Assembly (NCBI GenBank): GCA_021404945.1
Contig: QWHO01000076.1
Location: 1-38,961, forward strand
DNA length: 38,961 nt
DNA from: a bacterium CPR1
Lineage (GTDB): Bacteria; Vulcanimicrobiota; Xenobia; Xenobiales; QWHO01
Reading direction: 5' to 3'
The notes under the pieces were generated by a model that made no database searches, had not been told where the DNA came from, and saw only the letters and a list, made by a program, of their open reading frames with translations. The position numbers and the translations under genes were made by a program. Each line of letters starts with the position of its first letter. Position 1 is the first letter of the stretch. Positions 31,605 to 37,886 of this stretch are shown in pieces.

Positions 31605-32630
31605 ATGCAGATCCAGCCTCGCTTCACCGCTCCCGTCTCCTCGAGCCCGACGACCCGCGACGCCCAGACTCCCGTGAACGAGCAACGCCTGGTGGACACC
31701 TTCCTGCGCCTGGTGCAGGTGCCCGGGCCCTCGCTGCGCGAGCGACCCATCGCCGATCAGCTGAAGACAGAGCTGGCCGAGATGGGCCTGACGGCCCGTG
31801 AAGACGATGCCGGCAGGGTCCTGGGTGGCAACGCCGGCAACCTGATCGTGGACATCCCGGGCAACGTGGCTGAGGCGCCCTCGCTTCTTTTTGCCTGCCA
31901 CATGGACACGGTGCCGCTGGCCGTGGGCGTCAAGCCTCAAATCGAGAACGGCATCATCAAATCCGATGGGACCACCGCCCTGGGCGGCGACAACCGGGCT
32001 GGCTGCGCCGAGGTGCTGGAGGCGCTGCGCGAGATCAAGGAGCAGAACCTGCCCCACGGCCCCATCCAGCTGGTCTTTACGGTGGCTGAGGAGCGCGGCC
32101 TGTTAGGCGCCCAGGAGCTCGATCCGACTCAGCTTCAGGCCGACTTTGCCTACGCCGTGGACGTCTTCAAGCCCAACCAGATCTTCACGCAGGGCCGCCA
32201 TCTGCTTAACCAGCCGATCGTGCTCGACGAGCACACCATGGACAGGCTCCATATCGAGCGCCAGAATGCGCCCATCGAGCCCCCCGACTGGTTGCGCCTC
32301 ACCTTTGAGGAGCGCGAGATCCTCAACTTCACGGCCGGGGCCATGCAAGACATCGGCTTCACGCCCGAGTTTCGCAAGCTGGAATGGGGAGGCACCGACG
32401 CCATCTCCCTGCGCCAGCACGGGTTCAACGCCATCAGCCTGGGGGCCGGCGAGAACAATCCCCACACTCGCCGCGAGACCGTCGAGATCAAGGACCTGGT
32501 GGATGCGACCCGGCTGATCAAGGGTCTGGTGGCCCGGGCCGCGGCTACTGGCCAGGAGCGCCAGGCTGCCCGACAGGCGGCTGCGGTGGTGGGCGGCCCG
32601 CTGGGCGCGGCGCTGGCTCAGGCCGCCTGA
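31605..32630 (+). CDS. Peptidase T-like M20 metallopeptidase without lid domain
   Basis: The product has 341 residues. The catalytic domain matches PepT2/M20 enzymes: ACHMDTVPLAVGVKPQIENG (metal His and Asp, about 99), DGTTALGGDNRAGCAEVLEA (bridging Asp), FTVAEERGLLGAQELD (catalytic Glu pair, about 161), FAYAVDV (metal Asp), GGTDAISLRQHGFNAISLGA and NPHTRRE (last His). The dimerisation/lid domain of about 110 residues, with its conserved HAG region, is absent; about 55 unrelated residues (GRHLLNQPIVLDEHTMDRLH and on) take its place. The N-terminus MQIQPRFTAPVSSSPTTRDA is a Ser/Thr/Pro-rich leader. The C-terminus has an Ala-rich tail. Active-site residues look complete. It overlaps the convergent membrane-protein gene by 13 bases. 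Confidence 0.88.
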   Translation: MQIQPRFTAPVSSSPTTRDAQTPVNEQRLVDTFLRLVQVPGPSLRERPIADQLKTELAEMGLTAREDDAGRVLGGNAGNLIVDIPGNVAEAPSLLFACHMDTVPLAVGVKPQIENGIIKSDGTTALGGDNRAGCAEVLEALREIKEQNLPHGPIQLVFTVAEERGLLGAQELDPTQLQADFAYAVDVFKPNQIFTQGRHLLNQPIVLDEHTMDRLHIERQNAPIEPPDWLRLTFEEREILNFTAGAMQDIGFTPEFRKLEWGGTDAISLRQHGFNAISLGAGENNPHTRRETVEIKDLVDATRLIKGLVARAAATGQERQAARQAAAVVGGPLGAALAQAA

Positions 32631-33106
32631 TCGACCTCCAGGGCTCCCATGGTGGCCACCGTAAAACCCAGAAAGGCGCCGCAGGGCAGCGCGATGGGGG
32701 CCGACAGCACCAGGATGACAGGGATGGCCTTGAGCCAGGTCCAGAGAAGCGCCGGCACGGTCACCGCATCGGGCACGATGGTGAGGTGCCATAGCAGCGC
32801 CAGGAGCGCGGCCAGGGGCGCGTTGGCCCAGCCCAGCACGCCCCCCAGCAAGGTGCCCAGGCCCAGTCGGCGCAGCAGCGTTCCCGGGCGAAAAGGCCCC
32901 AGGGTCCAGTCCAGTACAAAGGCAGCCAGAGCTGCTCCGGGAGCCACCGGCCAGAGGAGCTCGAGGCTGTTGGGCAGGCTCACGAACATGGGGAACATGT
33001 CGTAGCCGAGCCACTTGGCCAGCGTGCGCACCTCCAGGTAGAGCCAGGGGGCCAGAGCGCCGATGACCAGGGCGATTACCCAGGGGCGTGCAAAAAACCT
33101 GGCCAA
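32618..33106 (-). CDS. Membrane protein, last gene of a cell-wall operon
   Basis: The product has 162 residues from TTG at 33106 (ARFFARPWVIALVIGALAPW), two bases after the stop of the transglycosylase gene. About four membrane helices are visible: residues 8-25, 46-62 (LLWPVAPGAALAAFVLDW), 82-104 and 122-150 (AIPVILVLSAPIALPCGAFL). No family is recognised. Upstream in-frame codons are Pro/Arg-rich antisense-like sequence, so a start within them is unlikely. The tight spacing suggests translation coupled to the transglycosylase gene. Confidence 0.65.
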   Translation of the reverse strand: MARFFARPWVIALVIGALAPWLYLEVRTLAKWLGYDMFPMFVSLPNSLELLWPVAPGAALAAFVLDWTLGPFRPGTLLRRLGLGTLLGGVLGWANAPLAALLALLWHLTIVPDAVTVPALLWTWLKAIPVILVLSAPIALPCGAFLGFTVATMGALEVDQAA

Positions 33107-33108
33107 CT

Positions 33109-33858
33109 TCAGACGGGGCGGTCGCGCAGTGCCAGGATGCGGCGCGGATAATGGGCCATCTCGCGATACTTGCGCAGGGCCCGGGCTTCGCCGAAGTTCT
33201 CCTTGACTGCGTGGTAGAGCGGAGACTGGCGGGGGTTGTCCACGGGGGCGATCAGGTTGTCCCACTTGCGCGGGTCGAGCCCGTCGTCGCAGGCTCTGGC
33301 CATGGCCCGCAGCACCGTGCCTCCCCCACCGTTGTAGGCGGCCAGGTCCAGGTGCCAGAGGTCGTCGCCGGTGGGCGGCCCGAGCCGCTGGTAGGCGTCG
33401 GCCACTTTGGCCCCGTAGGGGGTGTTGGGGTTGGGGACGGTGATCACGCGGTGCTTCTCGTGCAGCACCGCCACCCCCACCGGCAGGGCTCTGGCCGGAA
33501 TCTTGCGCTCGTCCACGGGACGCAGCTTGAGCCCGTGAGCGGTGGCCGTGGCGGGAGTGAGCTGCACCAATCCGGCTGCCCCGGTGGGGCTGACGGCGGT
33601 GGGGTCGAAGGCGCTCTCGACGGCCACCAGTGCTTTGAACAGGCGGGGGTCCAGCATCGGCTCCCCCTCGGGCCAGCGGGTTACGGCCTGGGCGATCTGG
33701 TTGTTGAAGAGGTTTTCACGGGCTCCATAGCCCCAGCTGGTGCGCAGGGGGTCGGTGGGCTCGTCGCGGCGGCAAGCTGTTTCAGGCTTCTCGCAGGCGC
33801 AGGTGGGCGGGGTCAGCCAGGCCCCGGGGGAACGTCCGGGGTTCAGCAGCACGTTCAC
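33109..33858 (-). CDS. Lytic transglycosylase (SLT domain)
   Basis: The product has 249 residues from GTG at 33858. The SLT domain is at about residues 65-190: LFKALVAVESAFDPTAVSPT contains the catalytic Glu, GAAGLVQLTPATATAHGL matches the GxxGLMQ motif of the family, and LAAYNGG is the third conserved motif. The first 60 residues are Cys/Pro-rich (PPTCACEKPETACRRDEPTD) with no signal peptide, which is odd for an enzyme that must reach peptidoglycan. The start lies one base after the amidase stop; GAGGTGA overlaps that stop, and GTG 33852 is an alternative. Confidence 0.88.
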   Translation of the reverse strand: MNVLLNPGRSPGAWLTPPTCACEKPETACRRDEPTDPLRTSWGYGARENLFNNQIAQAVTRWPEGEPMLDPRLFKALVAVESAFDPTAVSPTGAAGLVQLTPATATAHGLKLRPVDERKIPARALPVGVAVLHEKHRVITVPNPNTPYGAKVADAYQRLGPPTGDDLWHLDLAAYNGGGGTVLRAMARACDDGLDPRKWDNLIAPVDNPRQSPLYHAVKENFGEARALRKYREMAHYPRRILALRDRPV

Positions 33859-33859
33859 C

Positions 33860-34555
33860 TCAACGCACCGCCATCAAATACTCGAGCGGATCGCCGGGAG
33901 CCAGCAGGTGCTCCTCGGGCGGCGGCTCGGGCCCCTGCTGCCCGGCCGGCGGATCGGGGCGAATCTCACTCTCCACCGCGAAGTAGTCACGCACTCCCCG
34001 GGCGATGGCTCCGGCGGTGCTCTCGCGAAACTGCGGGTCGGCCAGCAGGGCCTCGTTGCCCGAGTGAGAGAGATAGGCGGTCTCCACCAGCACGGCCGGC
34101 ATGTGGGTGTTGCGCACCACGTAGAAATCGGACTTGCGCACCCCGTTCGACTTGAGCGGCAGCTCGTCCACCATGTGCTGGTGGATCAGTCGGCCCAGCA
34201 CCTTGGAGCGGCTGGAGGCGTTGCGGGCGTGGTAAACTTCCGTCCCGTGCACCTCGGGATCGTTGTTGGAGTTGGAGTGCACGCTGACAAAGATGTCGGC
34301 CGGCCACCGGTTGGCCAGGTCGCAGCGAGCCTGCAGGTCGTCGCGCAGGCTGCCGCCGGGCAAGACTTCGGTATCGCTGGCGCGGGTCATGCGCACTTCG
34401 GCGCCCATCTCCTCGAGGTCTTCCTGCAACTCATGGGAGACGTGCAGGTTGACGTCCTTCTCCTTCAGGCCCGTACGTCCGATGGCGCCGGCAAAGCGCC
34501 CGCCGTGACCCGGGTCGATCATGACCTTCTTGCCCGATAGTGGCAGCGCATTCAT
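33860..34555 (-). CDS. N-acetylmuramoyl-L-alanine amidase (Amidase_3)
   Basis: The product has 231 residues from ATG 34555, with AGGAG upstream. Zinc ligands and catalytic Glu appear in order: MIDPGHGGRFAGAIG (His), GLKEKDVNLHVSHELQEDLE (Glu), IFVSVHSNSNNDPEVHGTEV (His) and AVLVETAYLSHSGNEALLAD (catalytic Glu). The C-terminal 40 residues are Pro/Glu-rich (PDPPAGQQGPEPPPEEHLLA). It cleaves the amide bond between muramic acid and the stem peptide. No signal peptide precedes the domain from this start; the frame extends upstream to 34666 but that region overlaps promoter-like sequence. First gene of an operon with the transglycosylase and membrane protein. Confidence 0.93.
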   Translation of the reverse strand: MNALPLSGKKVMIDPGHGGRFAGAIGRTGLKEKDVNLHVSHELQEDLEEMGAEVRMTRASDTEVLPGGSLRDDLQARCDLANRWPADIFVSVHSNSNNDPEVHGTEVYHARNASSRSKVLGRLIHQHMVDELPLKSNGVRKSDFYVVRNTHMPAVLVETAYLSHSGNEALLADPQFRESTAGAIARGVRDYFAVESEIRPDPPAGQQGPEPPPEEHLLAPGDPLEYLMAVR

Positions 34556-34664
34556 GAGTAGCGCTCCTGTCGTCGCTAAAGATTTGGACCCATCATAGAC
34601 AGATCGCCCGGCCGAGTTGTTAAGGCGAGGTAAACCCCCGAGAAGGCCGAAAGTCATCCCTGAC

Positions 34665-36233
34665 ATGTGGGATTACGTGGTGGTGGGCTCGGGATTCGGC
34701 GGCAGCGTGGCTGGCCTTCGTCTCGTGGAGAAGGGATACCGGGTGTTGCTGCTCGAGAAGGGCCGCCGCTTTGCCCCGGAAGACTTTCCTTCCACCAACT
34801 GGGATCTCAAGCGCTGGATGTGGGCCCCGGCCCTGGGCCTGCGCGGGCCCTTCAAGATGACCTTCCTGCCCCATTTGACCGCTCTTTCCGGGGTCGGGGT
34901 GGGGGGCGGCTCGCTCATCTACGCCAACACCCTGCCCACCCCTGGCAAGGGGTTCTTTCAGTCATCCTCGTGGGTGGACCTGGCCGACTGGGAGACTGAG
35001 CTCGAGCCCCACTACGCCACCGCCCGCCGGATGCTGGGCGCGGTCGAGAACCGCATGTTGACCGACCCCGACCGGGTGCTGCGCAACGTGGCCGAGAAAG
35101 TGGGACAACCAGGCGATTACGGTCCCACACAGGTGGGCATCTACTTCGGTAAGCCGGGGGCCACGGCGCAAGACCCCTACTTCGGCGGAGAGGGGCCCCC
35201 GCGCACGGGCTGCATCGGCTGCGGTGGCTGCATGCTCGGCTGCCGCTTCGGAGCCAAGAACACGCTGGACAAGAACTACCTTTACCTGGCTGAGAAACGC
35301 GGACTGGTGATCCGGGCCGAGTCCAAAGTCGACTGGGTGCGTCCGGCCGAGCCCGATGGCTACTGGGTGGAGACGCTGGAATGCGGTGAGCGCCGCCTGC
35401 ACCGCACCCGCAACGTGGTCTTCAGCGGCGGAGTGCTGGGCACGGTTCCCCTGCTCTTGAAGCTGCGCGAGTCGGCCCACGGGCTTCCCCTCCTGTCCCC
35501 CCGACTGGGCAGCAGGGTGCGCACCAACTCCGAGGCCCTGATCGGGGTGACCACCAGCCGACGCGACCTGGATATGTCTCTCGGGATCGCCATCGGCTCG
35601 ATCTTCCAGACCGACGAGCACTCCCACCTCGAGCCCTGCCGCTACCCGGCCGGCTCCAATTTCTTCCGGGTGCTGACCACACCCCACGTGCCGGGTCACA
35701 ACTTCATCGACCGCTGCAAGAACCTGGTGCGCATCCTGCGCACCCGCCCGCGACCGGCCATCCGCGCCTGGTTGACCCGCGACCTGGCCCGCACCACCAT
35801 GATCCTGCTCTACATGCGCAGCCTGGAGGGTCATCTCAAGCTGCATCTGGGCCGCTCGCCCTGGACCGGCTACCTGCGCGGCATGGTGACCTCGCTGGAA
35901 GATGGGCCGGCGCCCACCTGCTCGATCCCCGAGGCCACCGAGCTGGCCGAGCAGATTGCCGAAGAGGTGGAGGGCTTCCCCCAGAGCCTGATCACCGAGA
36001 CGCTGCTGGGCATTCCCACCACCGCCCACATTCTGGGCGGCTGCTGCATGGGGGCCACGGCCGAGGAGGGCGTGATCGACGCCGAGCACCGGGTGTATGG
36101 CTATCCGGGCCTCTTCGTGATGGATGGCTCGGCCGTCAGCGCCAATCCGGGCGTGAATCCGTCTTTGACCATCACCGCCCTGGCCGAGCGGGCCATGCAG
36201 CGGCTGCAAGGTCCTCTTCCCGCTCACGAGTGA
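34665..36233 (+). CDS. GMC-family FAD oxidoreductase (cholesterol-oxidase-like)
   Basis: The product has 522 residues from ATG 34665. The FAD-binding motif GSGFGGSVAGLRL is at residues 8-20 and LLLEKGRR is the ribose-binding acidic end. A second GMC landmark ALSGVGVGGGSLIYANTL follows. At about 183-193 lies CIGCGGCMLGC, a CxxCxxCxxxC cluster before RFGAKNTLDKNYLYLAEKRG. The C-terminal active-site region is HILGGCCMGAT, DAEHRVYGYPGLFVMDGSAV and NPGVNPSLTITALAERAM. This subgroup includes cholesterol-oxidase-like and glucose-methanol-choline enzymes of unknown substrate. Divergent from the amidase; the 109-base spacer holds CTTAACAA-type sequence near 34614-34622. Confidence 0.9.
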   Translation: MWDYVVVGSGFGGSVAGLRLVEKGYRVLLLEKGRRFAPEDFPSTNWDLKRWMWAPALGLRGPFKMTFLPHLTALSGVGVGGGSLIYANTLPTPGKGFFQSSSWVDLADWETELEPHYATARRMLGAVENRMLTDPDRVLRNVAEKVGQPGDYGPTQVGIYFGKPGATAQDPYFGGEGPPRTGCIGCGGCMLGCRFGAKNTLDKNYLYLAEKRGLVIRAESKVDWVRPAEPDGYWVETLECGERRLHRTRNVVFSGGVLGTVPLLLKLRESAHGLPLLSPRLGSRVRTNSEALIGVTTSRRDLDMSLGIAIGSIFQTDEHSHLEPCRYPAGSNFFRVLTTPHVPGHNFIDRCKNLVRILRTRPRPAIRAWLTRDLARTTMILLYMRSLEGHLKLHLGRSPWTGYLRGMVTSLEDGPAPTCSIPEATELAEQIAEEVEGFPQSLITETLLGIPTTAHILGGCCMGATAEEGVIDAEHRVYGYPGLFVMDGSAVSANPGVNPSLTITALAERAMQRLQGPLPAHE

Positions 36234-36297
36234 GTCTTCGGGGCAGGGATATCACCCCGAAAGGGGATTTGGGACGCTGGCTGTCCAAACTGGACCG

Positions 36298-36822
36298 GTG
36301 AACATCATCGCGCTCACCGCCGAGCAACAAAAATGGCTCAAAGCCTTGAGCGAGGCGAGCCAGGCGGTCCGTCGCCAGGCGGCCGCCCTGTGCGACGCCT
36401 CGCGCCCTCCCACCGAATCCGAGCTGGCCGCCCTGCGCCAGCTCTACCAGAGCTATTCCGAGGGCCTGCTGTTCCGCTACGGCCAGGCCGCCAGCCGCCT
36501 GGAGCGCTCGGGGTTGAGCGGGTTGCGCCAGGCGCTGGAGGCCGAGCTCCAGGACATCGCCGAAGCGCTGGCCATCTTCCAGCAGATCGAGTCCGAGCGG
36601 CGGCATCACCAGGCCGAGCGCTGGGCAATCCAACACGAAACCGAGCAGTCCGTGGGCCGGGTCTACCAGGAGGCGGCCTTACGCCAGCAGCAGGCCTTCG
36701 ACGAGCACAACCGGCGCTGGTCGGCGGTCTTCAACCAGCGCTGGGCCCACCCCGGCCTGTGCGCGTTCTGCCGCTCTCCCCTGAACATGGGGGGAACCTG
36801 CAGCTGGTGCTCATGGCGCTAG
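36298..36822 (+). CDS. Helical protein with C-terminal zinc ribbon
   Basis: The product has 174 residues from GTG 36298. Residues 1-140 are charged helices (QQKWLKALSEASQAVRRQAA, LEAELQDIAEALAIFQQIES). The end carries CAFCRSPLNMGGTCSWC, a CxxC-x8-CxxC zinc ribbon. It resembles no family I can name. It overlaps the next gene, which also bears CxxC-type cysteines, by ten bases, so the two are probably cotranslated and may act together. Confidence 0.65.
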   Translation: MNIIALTAEQQKWLKALSEASQAVRRQAAALCDASRPPTESELAALRQLYQSYSEGLLFRYGQAASRLERSGLSGLRQALEAELQDIAEALAIFQQIESERRHHQAERWAIQHETEQSVGRVYQEAALRQQQAFDEHNRRWSAVFNQRWAHPGLCAFCRSPLNMGGTCSWCSWR

Positions 36823-37058
36823 AGGACGAAGCGGCGCCGAACCTGATCATCCGCTCGGGGAAGTTCGTCTACCATCACTTCGACGACGAAGACTATCCCT
36901 TCGTGGTCTTCTGCTCGGAGAAGAGCTGCGCGCACTGGGTGGGCAATGCGGAGGCCTTTCCCCACTGGAGCGAGGATCTGCCGGTCAAGCTGGGCCTGCT
37001 GCGCTGCACCGCCTGCGGAGCGCCGGTGCTGCGCGCTCGCGATGCCGAGCTGGAGTAG
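36813..37058 (+). CDS. Small Cys-containing protein
   Basis: The product has 81 residues from ATG 36813 (ALEDEAAPNLIIRSGKFVYH). FCSEKSCAHW and CTACGAPVLRA supply two pairs of cysteines, suggesting a zinc site. An acidic DDEDYPF segment follows the first strand. It overlaps the preceding zinc-ribbon gene by ten bases and ends ten bases before the convergent secreted-protein gene. Function unknown. Confidence 0.6.
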   Translation: MALEDEAAPNLIIRSGKFVYHHFDDEDYPFVVFCSEKSCAHWVGNAEAFPHWSEDLPVKLGLLRCTACGAPVLRARDAELE

Positions 37059-37068
37059 AGGGTCGACC

Positions 37069-37485
37069 TCAGGGCTCCTGGGGAGCCAGATAGGGTTTGA
37101 GGAACTTGCGGTTGGCCCGCACGAAGCAGATCGTGCCGGCCTCCTCGTCGAGATAGACCCGAAGCCATGAATCATTGTTCTCGTCCTTGACGATGATGTT
37201 GCCAGCCAGGTCGGGACAGGCTTTGAGCAGCACCCCTTTGGGAAAGCTCGCCACTTTTGGCCAGCGCCACAGATCCCAGCGCACCTCGGCCCCGGAGACC
37301 AGCCAGTCCTCCGGCCAGCTCGCGTGCAGTCGCCCGGCCAGCTCTTTGCTGACCACGATCCAGTCCGGCCAGGGTTGCTCGTTGCGGGTCCAGTAGTCGC
37401 CATTGCGCGCCGGGCGCGGTTGAGCCAGCGCAGCCGTCAGCAACAAACCGCAGAGCAGACCCAGTAAGGAAATTTTGCCTATCAC
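37069..37485 (-). CDS. Small secreted protein of unknown function
   Basis: The product has 138 residues from GTG 37485. The N-terminus is a signal peptide (IGKISLLGLLCGLLLTAALA, then QPRPARNGD). The mature part has several Trp (NGDYWTRNEQPWPDWIVVSK; WPEDWLVSGAEVRWDLWRWP), then strands (DSWLRVYLDEEAGTICFVRA) and a Lys-rich end. It resembles no family I can name. A GGGGAGAGG sequence lies about 15 bases upstream of the GTG, so the start is not firm. Confidence 0.65.
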   Translation of the reverse strand: MIGKISLLGLLCGLLLTAALAQPRPARNGDYWTRNEQPWPDWIVVSKELAGRLHASWPEDWLVSGAEVRWDLWRWPKVASFPKGVLLKACPDLAGNIIVKDENNDSWLRVYLDEEAGTICFVRANRKFLKPYLAPQEP

Positions 37486-37544
37486 CCGGTCTGCATTCCG
37501 CTTTCGCAACCTCTCCCCTACCTTTGGCAACACTCCGGCAAAAA

Positions 37545-37563
37545 TGTTCACACATTGTTCACA
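37545..37563. promoter_or_regulatory. Tandem direct repeat TGTTCACA, 11-bp period
   Basis: TGTTCACA (37545-37552), CAT, TGTTCACA (37556-37563). Perfect 8-bp direct repeats spaced by one helical turn are typical of sites for OmpR/PhoB-type response regulators. It lies in the 162-base spacer between the secreted protein (start 37485) and the gene at 37648. That spacer is AT-rich compared with the rest. Confidence 0.5.
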
Positions 37564-37647
37564 TCTCGGGACTGGCCATCCAAACTGCCTTCCAAACTCG
37601 GGGGAGTAAATTAAGAAAAACAAACAAACCGGGTATGGAGGGTGTGG

Positions 37648-37857
37648 ATGACGGGAGTGATCGGCAAGGTCGCCAGCGACAGGGATGCTCGGCCCAACTG
37701 GGCTCATCCGGTGCACACCGTGAGAATCTGGATCCCCACCGGGGCATCGAGCCACGAGGTTGAGAGCCCCGTGCAGGGACCTTCGTCGGGAAACGGCACG
37801 CTGGAGGCAAGCTCGCACCCCTTTGCAACGCTCACGGACAACACAACATCCAAGTAA
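37648..37857 (+). CDS. Small protein of unknown function
   Basis: The product has 69 residues from ATG 37648 with GGAGG six bases upstream (37637-37641), a strong ribosome-binding site. The sequence begins TGVIGKVASDRDARPNWAHP and is polar, Ser/Thr/Pro-rich, with no membrane helix and no recognised motif. Its N-terminal style recalls the unusual leaders on other proteins here. It ends 29 bases before the next gene. Confidence 0.5.
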   Translation: MTGVIGKVASDRDARPNWAHPVHTVRIWIPTGASSHEVESPVQGPSSGNGTLEASSHPFATLTDNTTSK

Positions 37858-37886
37858 AGCCAGCTCAGCCGTCGAAGCGGGCGAGC

